64,000 nt of DNA from Absidia repens (lineage: Eukaryota; Mucoromycota; Mucoromycetes; Mucorales; Cunninghamellaceae), in NCBI GenBank assembly GCA_002105175.1, contig MCGE01000006.1:1798001-1862000 (forward strand), given 5' to 3'. Each line of letters starts with the position of its first letter. Positions within the stretch are counted from its first letter, which is position 1. The notes beneath the pieces are model-generated. The model was not told the DNA's origin and searched no databases. It was given only the letters and a program-made list of their open reading frames with translations. The position numbers and the translations under genes were made by a program. Positions 48,280 to 61,162 of this stretch are shown in pieces.

Positions 48280-50685
48280 ATGATTGCTCAAGATCGTCAT
48301 ACACCACCTTCTTATTCTATGAAGCATCCAATATCTCTCTCTGGTGGACACAAGATGCCCGTCGGTCATTTCTTGAAGGAAGCCGTTGAAATGTTGACTC
48401 AAGTCAGTCACACCGTCAATACTCACAATAACAACAACAACAACAACAACAATACCACTAGTGATACAACAACAACAGCAGCAGTAGCAACGATAGCCAG
48501 CAACAATACCGAAGAAGCTACCGATACCCAACACCAGCAGCAAGATCTTGTTGGTGCCGCCGTCGCTGATACTACGATAGCTGGAAGCGTGACGTGGAAA
48601 CTCAATTTATCACCCACCCATATGACGCTTGATACCAACATTCAAACAGTGGCTGGATTAGTACAGGTGCTGGAACAACTCTTTGCTAATGTGGATCCCC
48701 AACCTTCGTTTACGCACTCATCGTCCTCATCGTCGACATCTTCTTCTTCCTATTCATCGTCTACCACCCCAGCACTCTCATTATCTCCTTCGTCGTCCTC
48801 ATCGTCGTCGTCAACGTACTCTTCGTCAACGGTCTCATCGGATCGGTATCAAATGCAGGGCATCATTCACGCTATTGGGGAAGCGTTACGACTCTCACAG
48901 ATTTTGGTGGTGCCACAAAACGATATCTTCCGCCAAGTCAATACGATCCAATTGATGAAGCAATGTGTGCAAATGTTTATTGTGTGTGATGGGGCGTTTT
49001 TTATGAATGTGCCGGAACTCTTGTCTAAAACCGATCTGGTCTTGTCGTCCCCCAATACTACCGTCTTCTTCAACGACGCGACCACCCCTTCCTCTTCCTC
49101 CTCCTCCTCTCCTGGCCGACATCATGGCAACAGTGGCGGTGATCATCCTTTGGACACCCTTCTTTTACTTTGTATTTGCTGCATGATGGTTCGTCATGTT
49201 ATGGTCCATCGTCGCGGTCATACTGCCATCGCTGCAGGCTTAGCGCATGCGTACTATTCACAAGCTCGGGCCAGATTGCAAGATTTATTCGATGTGCCTC
49301 ATCTCACTGTCCTACAATCCATGTTTATCCTGTCTGTCTTTCCTCATGGTCATCAGGATCTCTTCTCTCCTTCTCGTATTGGCTCAACGCTCCTGACCAG
49401 TGCAACTCGAATGGCGGTGGCAATGAATCTCGATCAACTTGACAAAACAGCAGCAGGGTCATCGAAAACAACAATGGAAGAAAACGGTCAGCATCATGAT
49501 GATGGGGATGCAGAGGGAAAGGAACGACGACGGCGACTAGCGTGGATGATTTTATGTGCGGACCACTTTGCGGATGTCAACCGGACAGGACAAACGGGAC
49601 AGATTGACGCGACTCATTGGCATGTGGATTTCCCAACACCCATGTCTAGCGAAATCAACAACAACAACAATACGTCACGACGTGTGGAACTCTTTTCTCA
49701 TTACTGCCGCATTGTCATGATCCGCAAAATGCAGCTTTTCCGATCGGCTTACATGGTGGTATCACAGTCCCCCATGGCGTTGGCAGCCAACATGGATCAG
49801 AAACTCTTCAACACATACACCAGCACACCCAACCATCTTACCCTTTCTTTGGATCTCGATACCGACGCCCACCTGACGCGACAATGGAAAAAGGATGATA
49901 TCGAACCACTGTTATTAGAAAGTTTACATTGCAATACCCTGATCATGGCCTTGGTTCCCTTCTTGCCGCGGCGATACCTGGCGACATTTGAACAGGGCAG
50001 TGTGTCGCGTGAAGCCATGCTTAAGGACATTTATCAACACACCAAGCAACAAGCGTTATTGGCCAATCTGTATATCACACCAGTACCTCTAGCAACCTCT
50101 TTCGGCATCAACAACAACAACAACGATGCAACCGCGGTTCCTGCTAATGTAGAAATGCACACAGTGGTTGGATGTTTGACAGCTGCGAACCGCCTCTCGT
50201 TTTTACTGGAAGTTCTCAGCGTAGTGGATCCCATGTACTGCCATCATCAACCGACGCAAGCGATTCTACTCCTCGTGTACGTGTACGAAATGATCCAAAC
50301 CAATTGCCAGCACACGAATATGGCGACGGTGTGTCGATTGAATTTAATCCGAGCGTTACGATTGGTACAACATACACGACGTGTGGATCCCGACCTGACG
50401 TTAGTGTACTTGGAACGCATGGTTGCCAGTTACATCGGCGTGGCTTCCGATGACCCGTCTCCCTCCTTGGAACGCACCTCCGCCGCGCTGCTCTTGGGAT
50501 TACGCCAATCATCACTGTATCAACATCAACAACATCATCCCCTGGCCAACAACTCGACTACCACTCGCTCTTCTTCTTCCCCTTTGTCTTCTTCTGCATC
50601 GTCCGTTCAGCTTGCTACTGGTGGTGGTGGTGGAGGTAGTGGACCTGGGTTGGAATCTAGGAATATCAAGTTAGAATCAGTGTGA
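48280..50685 (+). CDS. Fungal transcription-factor-domain (Fungal_trans-like) protein without visible Zn cluster
   Basis: 801-residue single-exon protein. The start at 48280 (MIAQDRHTPPSYSMKHP) is the first in-frame ATG; upstream codons are T-rich leader. The N-terminal 200 residues are rich in Asn, Thr, Gln and Ser. From about residue 210 the sequence is helical and hydrophobic, in the manner of the fungal-specific transcription factor domain: LLLLCICCMMVRHVMVHRRG, AYYSQARARLQDLFD, LTVLQSMFILSVFPHGH, LLTSATRMAVAMNLDQL, RRRRLAWMILCADHFADVNRTG, VDFPTPM. In that family the second helix block (LQALxLLxxY) and the RRRxWW-type motif are characteristic. No Cys6 binuclear cluster or other DNA-binding domain is visible in the 200 residues before it. 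It could therefore bind DNA through another module, act as a co-regulator, or miss a 5' exon. Confidence 0.72.
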   Translation: MIAQDRHTPPSYSMKHPISLSGGHKMPVGHFLKEAVEMLTQVSHTVNTHNNNNNNNNNTTSDTTTTAAVATIASNNTEEATDTQHQQQDLVGAAVADTTIAGSVTWKLNLSPTHMTLDTNIQTVAGLVQVLEQLFANVDPQPSFTHSSSSSSTSSSSYSSSTTPALSLSPSSSSSSSSTYSSSTVSSDRYQMQGIIHAIGEALRLSQILVVPQNDIFRQVNTIQLMKQCVQMFIVCDGAFFMNVPELLSKTDLVLSSPNTTVFFNDATTPSSSSSSSPGRHHGNSGGDHPLDTLLLLCICCMMVRHVMVHRRGHTAIAAGLAHAYYSQARARLQDLFDVPHLTVLQSMFILSVFPHGHQDLFSPSRIGSTLLTSATRMAVAMNLDQLDKTAAGSSKTTMEENGQHHDDGDAEGKERRRRLAWMILCADHFADVNRTGQTGQIDATHWHVDFPTPMSSEINNNNNTSRRVELFSHYCRIVMIRKMQLFRSAYMVVSQSPMALAANMDQKLFNTYTSTPNHLTLSLDLDTDAHLTRQWKKDDIEPLLLESLHCNTLIMALVPFLPRRYLATFEQGSVSREAMLKDIYQHTKQQALLANLYITPVPLATSFGINNNNNDATAVPANVEMHTVVGCLTAANRLSFLLEVLSVVDPMYCHHQPTQAILLLVYVYEMIQTNCQHTNMATVCRLNLIRALRLVQHTRRVDPDLTLVYLERMVASYIGVASDDPSPSLERTSAALLLGLRQSSLYQHQQHHPLANNSTTTRSSSSPLSSSASSVQLATGGGGGGSGPGLESRNIKLESV

Positions 50686-51947
50686 TGGGTTGTATACTTG
50701 CTAGTGTCCATCTTATTCTCTATCCTCTCTGCCCTTCATACACATATATTTATATATATTTATAGTATAGTGTTTTTTGTCGTCTCCTTGTTTCTCTTCT
50801 CTTTCCTTTGACGTTTATACCCATTCATCCTCCTCTTCATTTTATACTGTTCTTATTTTTATTTTATCTTTTTTCTTTCTATCTCTTTTTTTTTTTTTTT
50901 TGATGTTACATATTTTATTTTATTTTTTATTTGGTGATCCCCTTTTGATTGTCATTTTTTTATATATCAAATACTGTATTTGTCTATCTCTCTCTCGCTC
51001 TCTCTCTCCCTTTTTATTTATTAGTATCTTTTACTCATGAAATAAAAATCATTTTTTATCATGTAACGTTGTTTTGTCTATCTTGAATTCACATGCTTAC
51101 AATAAAACATATGTGGGGTGGGTGGGTGGGGGCTTTTTTTTTGTATTGTTTATTTTTTTATGCAAGATGCGCATGGATGTGAGTGAGTGGAAGCTTTTTT
51201 TTCTTTTTTTTCCAAAGTAACCAAAGCAATATGGCCCATGCGAAGGAAAAAAAAAAAAAAAAAAAAAAAAGGAGGGATGGATTCTTTTCTGTGTTGGGGA
51301 TGAGCCAAAAAACAACAACAGAAAAACAAAGAGTATGATATTGGCTGTTTTTTGTGTAATGAAAACTGGGCAGTGGGTAATAAGTGAAGATGTATAAATA
51401 GTATGATCTTTTAAATCCAAACGCCTCCCTTCCCACCCCCCCCTTTGTCATTGTCAGCACCCTGATGTCATATGTTCATCGTATGAGTCAATACATCATT
51501 CCCCTCCCCCCCCCACATTCCTTTAACACACAAGCTAGCAGAGAATAAATTCCATCATCATCAATACCTTCTACTCCTGTCTCCTTTGCCTAAACAAACT
51601 CACCAATCAAAAAAACGTTTCGCCATGATCGACATTTTTAAGTAATATACCTAATGAATGCCCTACTGTAGTTTGCCTCTCCTTTCCCCCATCCGTCACT
51701 GTAACCGATATGCTCCGAATATATCACCTTTTTTTTTCGAATCAAAGTAACCATATACATATCATACAGCAAATAATAATGTTCTAGAAAAAATCATAAA
51801 TATAATTTCATTTTATTTCATGGGAAAGAAATAAAAAAAAGAAAAAGACAAATAAAACGAGGGTTGCGGAGAATAGAGCTAATATGATAAAGTAATAAAA
51901 AACAACAACAATAATACTAATCTAAAAGGAGCTTGATCCAACCTATT

Positions 51948-52000
<53 letters not shown>

Positions 52001-52040
52001 AAGCGCATGGTATCAGTTAGATTATTGTATCGCATTGTAT
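50686..52040. other. Intergenic: convergent spacer with long homopolymers
   Basis: No gene. AATAAAAATC near 51041 and AATAAAACAT near 51101 are candidate poly(A) signals. An A27 run near 51245-51271 and an A49 run at 51950-51998 (the longest homopolymer in the window) read as T tracts downstream of SEC24. Confidence 0.55.
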
Positions 52041-52291
52041 TTATGTATTTTTGCTGCTTACCCTATCCTTAATGAATTGTAAGAACTGTTGGTAGCTCAT
52101 GACGTTATCCGTGCGATCTTCTATCAAATGAGATATAAACCAGGTCTTGAGGTATGGGTCGCCATCTTCCTTCACAAGGTAGACAGTTGGGTAATAATTG
52201 CCACGTCGCATGCTACGAATCTTGCTAATAAGTAAATTCACTTTTTGGTTCAATGGCGTTTCCAAAACCGGCAACGTATACTAATTTTTTG

Positions 52292-52331
<40 letters not shown>

Positions 52332-55300
52332 ATGGTGAGCTTCACAATACCTCCCCAACCCCACCCCTAAAATGACTTTTCTATATAGATCTACCTTTCC
52401 GCCACGAAGAGATTCATACCCTTGAACATCAAACAAATCCACACAGAGCTGAGGGACTACGCCACGGCCCACCCAGAGGAAGATATGTTGCCCATCGTCC
52501 AATAAGTAGCATCCATGCGCCTCGATTTTTTCGGCTGTGAGATTCAGCGCTGGTGGGAATACCACGCCTCCTCTTTCCGTCATTTCGCCTACATCAGGAG
52601 GCATGTTGTGCAGAGAGTAAAAGTTGGCATAAATGTATGGAATCAGTAATTGCAGTGGCATCGTTCGAATCAAATTCATCGCATTGGCGCGCATATCTGT
52701 TGGGATTTGTGAACTTTGTCGCAATCCATCCTAGATTAAAATATAAAATCAAAAAGTTATGATTCCCTTCTCAGTCATTCCCTCCTACCACACCGCCACC
52801 CTAAAAAGCGTGTTTGACTTACATGTTTGATCAGTCCAAGAGCAAGAATGGGTAGCAATTTCATATTATCAGGAACAGTCAATTGAGGGGTAGATCCTTG
52901 ACCAGAACCTAAGACGTGCGTCTTGTAAACACCAAACATATCCACCAGTTTATTAACAATGGCATCACGAGCATCGTCCAATTTCGAGGTCAGGGCACGT
53001 TCCACGGCTAATGATAATATATATATATATATATATAATAATAATAATTGTATTTTAAGTATTGAAGAAATCGATCATCATCGTTACTATCATGCACCTT
53101 TCCTTTTTTTTTGTTTTTTACCTTTATTGCCAAGATAATCCACGATCGCTTTTTGGTTAACACCAGCATACAGCTCTGAGATGGTATTGCCGACTGGTAA
53201 ACAGAGAGTCACCACACGGATACGTCGTTCACCGGTGCAAGAGGTATGTAGAAGAGCTGTTTGGAAGCATACCGTCGTCGTTTTAAGGTCATCTTCAATC
53301 ACCACTTCGACACAATAATTTTGATCACGAGGTACATTGGGAAGGGCTAAGAGATCCGTTGATCGAATAAAGAAATTGCCATGGAATGCATTCATACGCA
53401 GCCCACGAGACGCCCGAATACGGATCACTGCTTCCAGACCAATTTGTTCAGCCAAGAGTTCAGAGAATTCATGCGAGAACTTGATGGCATCTTCCGATCG
53501 GCTGGCGTTGAATCCAGGGTAATAGTAGGTTTGTCCCGCGGTATAATGAGGTAGGCAACCTAGCAAGTTAGGAAAAAAAAAAAAAAAAAAAAAGACGTAA
53601 GTGTCAAGCAACTGTCTATCTCTTCTTTTTGGGAATGATGACTTACTAAGAGTGGCCACATCAGCATATTGTCCACCAAATATAAGCATGTCACAAGCAA
53701 CTTGAGATCGAGAGCAATCCACCGCAAATGTTTTGTAAAATGGAGATGCTGGGTTCAATAGAGTTGTCTCCTGCACAAAAAAAAAAAAAAAAAAAAACGA
53801 TTTAGTTATTGAATTGCTTTAAATTTCATTTTTCGTTGGGCTTCTTCAAAATACAAACATACCTTTGCCGTTCCTAGAAGTTTCACATCTTCACGACTCT
53901 TGAGGGCTCCATTACCAGTATTAGGAAGTGTGGATTGTAAACAAATGATTTTCCCACCATTAGCAGACTATCGAAATAAATAAATAAATGAGGATGGAAA
54001 TTTTTAAATACATAGTCAGAGGAGGTTTTCTTACCAACATCTTGAAAGCAGCTTGAAGAGCAGGACCCAGAGCATTATTGACATTGACAGTATCCTTGAA
54101 CATATCCGGCAATTTTTCCAATAATGACTTGACTCCTTCCTTGTGTCGTGTAAGGTTCGCAAACAATCCTGTCGGTTGAGGTAAAAAGACGTCCTCCAAA
54201 TCAGCAACCACCAACATTTGAGGAGACTCGTCCACGCCATCGCCACCAGTACCAAAGTTGTAAAAGTGAAGAGAACTGTCGACGGTGATAATAGCTATGT
54301 TGGTCCGACTTTCTTCATTTGGCAATCGATCAAGGGTATCCAGTAAGGTACGAGTTGCCGTCGCCAGCATCCCTGATTGCACTGCCGAGTACGACACGTC
54401 CAATACAAACACAAACGCCGGGGCCTGAGGAGGTCGCACCATGTATTCAGTGGGAGCAACAAATTCAACACATCCATAATTCAATTCCGGTCGTTTCCAT
54501 CGGTCTGCTTGTTGTTGTGTATGTGCATCGTAATCAAAGGCCGCAGGTACTAGCAAGAAAGAAAGAAAGAAAAAACATTAGCGTATATTTTCCTTCATTG
54601 TTCCCTCCCCCGTCCTCCTATCTTTGTTTTACTTACCATCATTCAACAAGAAACACATATTACATTTCCAACGTTGGCCACCTTCCACAAATGTAACAAA
54701 CGGATTGATATAAGTTCTACATCGGCGACATCTTGCTATAACACTATCGGATACAACTGGAACAGGTTCCTGAATTGATACATATCGACCCCCCACCAAA
54801 AAAAAAAACAAAAAAAAACACCGTCGTCCTCTATCATTAGCATTCCATGTACTAACACCTCCTCCCTTTTCTCTTCTTTCAATGACTTACATCGCCATCC
54901 AATAAGCTGCGGTAAGGAGCCAAAACAAGAGCAAAAGGCAATCTTGATTTTTTGAGTAAGGATTCAGTTGCAGGCACAGTATTCAGAGTACAACATTTGT
55001 AAGACGAATCGCTATTTGCGTAAGGCGAGTTAGTAATAGATACCTACAATTTTACAGAAATTACAAAGTTTAGTATAACCTGTGTTTTTTTTTTTTTTTT
55101 TTTTTGTTCACGATCAAAGCACACACACACACATATATATATATATATGTATGTCACTTACGTTAGGTGGTAAATGGATCTTTGGCTCTGGGTTAGAAAG
55201 CTCAGCAACATGAGGCGGAGCACCAAGTAAAGGTACAGCAGGCACAGTCTAATAAGTCGATCATAAAAAAAAGATAAATAAGCCTATGATTGAATTCCTC

Positions 55301-56282
55301 CTCGTCATCCATTGTATTTTCCTATGTTTTACCTGACCCATGGCCATATTTCCAAACTGATTTGTCATAGAATCCATTCCTTTCTGGCCATATTGTTGTT
55401 GTGCGGGCAGAGGTGCCTGAGCATGAGGTGGTTGTTGCTGTTGTTGCTGCTGTTGTTGTTGTTGACCGTAAGTAGGCATGGAAGGAGCCATAGGAGAAAT
55501 GAACTGAGGTTGCTGCTGTTGCTGTGCCTGAGGTTGTTCTTGATATCCAGCGGTGTTCATGCCATATTGATTCGCGCCGGGAGTAGGAGTAGAAAGGCCA
55601 GAAGGTGATGCGGTAGAGGAAGAGCCATCCAAGTAAGACTGCTTGGGGTACATCCGTTTGCGCTTGTGTTGATCTGAAGTCGCTGAAGGAACTTCCACTG
55701 TAGGCGATTGTGGCTGCTGCTGCTGCTGTTGATTGGATTGGACTGGCGTTTGTGGCTGTTGTTGGAGCTGTTGCTGAGATGTCGGCTGTGGTTGTTGAAA
55801 CTGTTGCTGAGGTGCCTGAGGTTGTTGCTGGACCTGTTGCTGCGGTGTTTGTTGTGGTTGTTGGAATTGTTGCTGAGGTGCCTGAGGCTGTTGGAAGTGT
55901 TGCTGAGGTGTCGGAGGCTGCGGCTGGCCCTGTTGAGATTGGACGGGCGTTTGCGGCTGTTGTTGGAACTGCTGTTGAGGTGTCAGAGGTTGCTGCTGGG
56001 CCTGTTGAGATTGGACGGGTGTTTGAGGCTGTTGTTGGAACTGTTGCTGAGGTACCGGAGGTTGCGGCTGGCCCTGTTGAGGTTGGACAGGTGTTTGCGG
56101 CTGTTGTTGGAACTGTTGCTGAGGTGTTGGCTGTGGTTGTTGGAATCGTTGCTGAGGCGTCTGAGGCTGTTGCTGTTGTTGGAATTGTTGCTGAGGCGTC
56201 TGAGGCTGTTGCTGTTGTTGGAATTGTTGCTGAGGCGTCTGAGGCTGTTGCTGTTGTTGGAATTGTTGCTGAGGCGTCTGAG

Positions 56283-56319
<37 letters not shown>

Positions 56320-56883
56320 TAAAGGAGGACTTGGTGTTACAGTAGCTGTGCTCATGATGTTTGTCTTTGCTGGGCTTGCTGGTGGAAAAGCAGGAGGACG
56401 ATGATGAGTAGCATTAGGAGGTAATCCAGATGGAGATGGTGTACCACTGGGAGTCATCATATTACCTTGAATGGCCGCAGGTGATACTTGTGGTGAAGCT
56501 GATGATGATAATGATTGTTGAGATACTGGACCGTTTGGATGCATCATTGGAGGGCGGACCGCACCAGGAGGAAGAGGAGGTCGAGGGCCAGACATCATTG
56601 GTGGTCGCATAGGTTTATTCATTTGCTGCTGGGGAGGCATCGGCTGCTGGTGAGATTGTGGGCCAGGAGAAAAGTTAGGACGTGCACCAGAAGGCAGTTG
56701 TTGATGAGTTAAGGAAGGAGAAGGTCGGTATGCTTGGTTCGTGCCCTGTTGTTGCGGAAATGGTGGTCCAGATGGTCGATAACCTGGAGGGTACTGAGGT
56801 CTACCGACGCCATTAGGACTTACCATAGATCCAGGCGATTGGGGAGGTCTTTGAAAGGGTTGCTGAGATGGTGGTTGCTGCAT
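52041..56883 (-). CDS. SEC24: COPII coat subunit Sec24
   Basis: 1,288-residue cargo-selecting subunit of the COPII vesicle coat, acting with Sec23 at ER exit sites. Minus-strand exons 56883-55333, 55248-55162, 55043-54891, 54769-54637, 54549-54035, 53967-53863, 53770-53647, 53559-53122, 53007-52823, 52730-52395, 52280-52041; all phases close. The first exon codes a 517-residue Pro/Gln-rich leader. Then [19 protein letters not shown], the zinc finger C-x2-C-x18-C-x2-C ([15 protein letters not shown]), the trunk domain ([33 protein letters not shown]), beta-sandwich ([22 protein letters not shown]), helical region and a gelsolin domain ([18 protein letters not shown]), ending [13 protein letters not shown]. 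The last six residues depend on reading through a GTAAGC that looks like a donor; the true end may differ slightly. Leader length and Gln content are unusual. Confidence 0.94.
52281..52394 (-). other. SEC24 intron with 39-nt T tract
   Basis: Last intron of SEC24. On the transcribed strand it carries T39 (A run at plus-strand 52292-52330), separated from the acceptor TTAG by only a few bases. Confidence 0.8.
55700..56320 (-). repeat. Imperfect tandem repeats encoding Gln/Pro units in SEC24
   Basis: The leader contains successive [15 protein letters not shown] units. Nearest the 5' end (about 56160-56320) four copies of a 39-nt unit are almost identical; toward 55700 they decay into variable 45-60-nt units with V, S and A substitutions ([16 protein letters not shown]). 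CAG-rich on the coding strand. Confidence 0.88.
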
Positions 56884-58706
56884 GTCGCCAAAGTCTAGAT
56901 GAGTCCTATTTGATGTTACAGTAAAAGAAGAGAGTAAGTACGTGTTTTCTTTTTTGTTAGTTTTCAGCAATCCACAACATTTTTATATAAGCAAAAGAGT
57001 GCCATACTCATTTGATTTATGTTTCATATTGTCTCCCATACCTTCTTCCAACAGTAGCTTTATGGAATGAACTTGGACCAAGATTAAAAAAGAACAAAAA
57101 AAAAAAGATACACGACGCAAATCGACCACTTTTTTGGCTGTTTAAACACCGCCACGCTGAAAATTTGTGCATCAATCTGATTGGCACAGGAAAAAGAAAA
57201 AGCAAGCACTTATCAACAGTAAAGGAATACGAGTGACCAATAACGTGCATATCTGTAATATCCTAACTTCGAGTAGCGTGTAGCTATTGAATGCCTCCGG
57301 TATTATCTCTCCAGCGAAAATTCAAACAAAATAGCCCCTGCCCATACTCACAAACTACACAAAAAAATATAAAGCATGGTGCATTTACAATATTACAGTA
57401 GGAACATACTGATAACACAGAGAATAACACAATATATACCAGCAATGGTAAGGAAGAGCGGTAGAACTAAGTGCCGTACATTAAAGCATATTGTTTACTA
57501 TGAGAAACTCACCAGCATCAATAGATTTCTTGTCTGAAGCGCAATAACTTACCTTCAAAAATGAGCCGTTGCAGGTCTTCTACATTACACCAAACATAGT
57601 CTCTGTTATATCATTTATAATTTTGAAATGAAGAGAATTTTTGTCTTTGAGATGTACACATGATGGCAAATTTCAATATACCCAGTGTCAAAATTAGATA
57701 GCGGTATTGTATGTACTGAAAGATGCATCAACAAAGGGATTACCCATGAAAGAACCTTAATTGAAAGCGATCAGGGGAGGGGATTTACGGCGTTTTTTTT
57801 TTTCCTTTTTTTTTTTGTAAGCGTCATACCCACACTATATTGTATAGCAATAGCATGTAAGTATGGCACTCATGCCATTACACATACTTATAATTATATT
57901 ATCATCGTAATTCATTACACTAGGAAAGCAAAGAACAAATTGTCTGTAGGACATAAACCCAGGGACTCGCCTGAAAATTAAAAATTGTATGTAAAACTCC
58001 GACATGAATAGAAAAATCCTGCTGCATAGTACTTTGAGGTGCTAACTGCCCTACATTCATTCAAATAGCATTCGAACATATATGATATGAGAGTATTTAT
58101 TTAGATCTAATTAAAAAATAGAGCCATGGCATTGCTATTGTTTATAAGCATAGGAAGAAAGAAAGATAACCAAGATTCTTCCATTAGACTTGTTTATGTT
58201 GCTCAGTCAGAACTATTAAAAGTAACATTGATCGAGTACTCAGGGTTACCATTTATATACCGCTGGTGTCCCCATTGTTGCATTGTGGGTGCATTACGAT
58301 GGTCTTTAAGTTACGGACTACGAAGCCGGCACATACATAGTTCATACAAGCTAACGTCATACAGTATAATAATCAAACCTTCTAATACAGAATGTATGAA
58401 TCCAGACAGTGTATATTAATTTAAATAGAGTCGAGCTGTTTACATTATATGAAACAGAATGTGTCAGTAAATAATAACAATAAATAATACTTGAAATGCC
58501 ATGTGGTAGAAAAGGCACTCATATTAGACGATGCTTGTCGCAGTGCAGCTTGGTTTTTCCCGCTCGAAAAATATCAGCCAACCCAAATATAATGGGGGCA
58601 TTAGATTGAATTTGAATTTGACTTTTTTTTTCTCTCTCTCTTCTTCTTTTTTTTTTTTTTTTATTCGATTAAAATTTTATATTTGCCTCTACTGAAAAAA
58701 GAAATA
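56884..58706. other. Intergenic: divergent region between SEC24 and NCP1
   Basis: 1.8 kb with no supported gene. Small plus-strand ORFs near 57685-57981 and 58126-58419 have no recognisable domain and unremarkable composition. The last 90 bp before NCP1 are a T/C-rich leader (a T18 run near 58648-58665). No repeat-family copy lies here. Confidence 0.5.
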
Positions 58707-61162
58707 ATGAATGGTCAGTCTCAACGATTGGCACAGCGCCTTGATATTATCCTTTTGGGAACCCTTGGTTTAGGGGCTATAACATGGTTTGCTCGTAACT
58801 TACTTTTTGGTGACTCCTCTCCTTCCAACTCCTTGGGCGCGTTATCTGATAAAACGTCAACTCCGCAAGCGATTTCAAAACCTGAAAGTAACTTTGTCAA
58901 AGTGATGGAACAACAGGTACGTATACACCGACAACATTTGAACAAACCAGCCATCACACCATTCATATCCAGTTCTTTTTCTTTTTATTTTGAACGTATA
59001 TTGATAGGGGCGCAGGTGTATTGTGTTTTATGGAAGTCAGACAGGAACGGCGGAAGACTATGCATCACGGCTAGCAAAGGAATGCACACAAAGGTATGGT
59101 GTCAGTGCCATGGCGGCTGATGTGGAGCAGTTCGATCTGAGTCATATGGATACTCTTCCTGAAGATCATGTCATCATCTTTGTCATGGCGACGTATGGCG
59201 AAGGGGAACCGACCGACAATGCGGTGGACTTTTGGGAAATCTTGAACGACGAACAACCACAATTCTCAGTCATGGAAAACGATGAAAAGCCATTGGAGAA
59301 GGTGCGTTATCTTGTGTTTGGATTGGGAAACAAAACATACGAGCATTATAACGCGGTGGGACGAACCATAGACAAGCGGATGCAGCATTTGGGCGCTCGG
59401 CGTATCGGAGAACTTGGCGAAGGCGATGATGATGCTTCGATGGAAGAAGACTTTTTGGCTTGGCAAGACACGATGTGGCCTGCTTTTTGTGAAGCGCTTG
59501 GTGTGGATGAAAACAGTGCTCCGTCTGGTCCACGACAACCTATCTTCGAGGTGGATGAACTGGAAAGCTATGATGAAGATCTAGTATACCATGGTGAAAT
59601 TGCTGAGCGACCGAAAAAGGATGGGTAGGTCAAAGATATTTCCCCTCCCCCCTATTTCTACCCATCAATGGAACTTACAACTCTTTTATTCTTAGATCTA
59701 GAATCGTGTACGATGCCAAAAGACCTTACAATGCACCGGTGAAAACACGTGAAGTATTCCAAGATGGTGGTGATCGTCATTGTCTTCATTTGGATATTGA
59801 TATTACCGGGACGAATTTGAATTATCAAACGGGTGATCATGTCGCTGTATGGCCAACCAACAACGAAGACCAAGTCCATCGGTTGGCGTCTCTCCTTGGT
59901 TTATCCAACAAACTCAAGTCCGTCGTGTCTGTCAAGTCTCTGGATCCTGCTGCTTCCAAACAATATCCATTCCCTGTACCCACCACCTATCATGCTATTC
60001 TCAGGCACTACCTCGATATATGCACTATGCCTTCACGTCAAGCCCTGATGTCCCTGGTAGAATATGCCCCTACTGAAGAATCAAAGGCGATCTTACTCAA
60101 ATTGGCAAGCGACAAGGACGAATACCGACGTTCTGTAGCTGAAGCTGTCCGAAACTTGGGTGAAGTACTTGAGCTTGTTATGGCTGGTGCTAGCAACAAC
60201 GATGGGGCATTTGCCGGTGTTCCTTTTGATTTGATTGTGGAAAATGTGTCTCGCTTACAACCTCGATACTACTCGATCTCGTCGTCCTCCAAGGAAAGCC
60301 CTACGATGATTGCTGCTACAGCCGTTACTTTGGAATACAGACCGGAATCTACACCCAATCGCACTGTGTATGGCGTCAACACCAATTATCTTTGGCAAAT
60401 CCATGCCAAGGTAAACCAAGTCGATGATGGTCGGTCTTACCCCTTGTACAGTCTTGAAGGACCTCGCGGTGCGTTGTTGGCGGCTGATCTCTCTCACGTC
60501 AAGATCCCTATCCATGTGCGACGATCACAATTCAAACTACCTCGCAATATCAATGTGCCTGTGATTATGGTGGGACCTGGCACTGGCGTCGCTCCTTTCC
60601 GTGGCTTTGTGCGTGAACGTGCTTTACAAAAGAAGGAAGGGAAAGCTGTCGGACCGACCGTCCTTTTCACTGGCTGCCGACACTCGCAAAAGGACTTCTT
60701 ATATGCGGACGAATGGACTGGATTATTTGATACACTCGGGGAAGGATCTCAGCTTATCACGGCATTTTCCAGAGAAACAGAGAAAAAAGTTTATGTGCAA
60801 CATCGTCTTCAGGAACATGGCCAGCAGATGTGGGATTATTTACAACAGGGCGGATATATATATGTGTGCGGTAAGTGAGTCTGATCTCTGTCCAAGGCAG
60901 CCATCAATATAGCACTACTGACTCTTTTTTTTTTTTTTGGACATATTAATGTAGGTGATGCAAAACACATGGCACGAGACGTCCAGCAAACATTTGTTTC
61001 TTTTGCTCAAACGTACGGTGGCAGAGATGAAGATAAAGCTAATGCCTTTATCAAACAACTTCGGACCTCTGGACGTGTAAGATGAAAAGTGGAACTGAAT
61101 GTAGTATCAATCATCATTCTGACATCATTTTTTTTTAGTACCAAGAAGATGTTTGGAGCTAG
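58707..61162 (+). CDS. NCP1: NADPH-cytochrome P450 reductase
   Basis: 715-residue ER-anchored diflavin reductase supplying electrons from NADPH to cytochrome P450s, squalene monooxygenase and haem oxygenase. Exons 58707-58916, 59008-59624, 59696-60870, 60955-61076, 61139-61162. N-terminal anchor LDIILLGTLGLGAITWFAR (about 12-30). FMN domain with SQTGTAEDYASRLAKE, ATYGEGEPTDNA and FGLGNKTYEHYNA; FAD domain with RYYSISSS; NADPH domain with GPGTGVAPFRGFVRER, FTGCRHSQKDFLY, VCGDAKHMARDV; and the terminal RYQEDVWS, whose Trp stacks on the FAD in this family. The last exon codes just eight residues. The ATG at 58707 is the only one that precedes the anchor. Full length, no missing motif. Confidence 0.97.

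Noticed and set aside
55708..56345. Two long plus-strand ORFs (about 204 and 211 codons)
   Set aside because: Antisense translations of the CAG-rich SEC24 repeats (Leu/Arg-rich and Ala/Val-rich); shadows of the repeat.
58126..58419. 97-codon plus-strand ORF upstream of NCP1
   Set aside because: No domain, no clean splice or leader signals, and lies in AT-rich spacer; not called.
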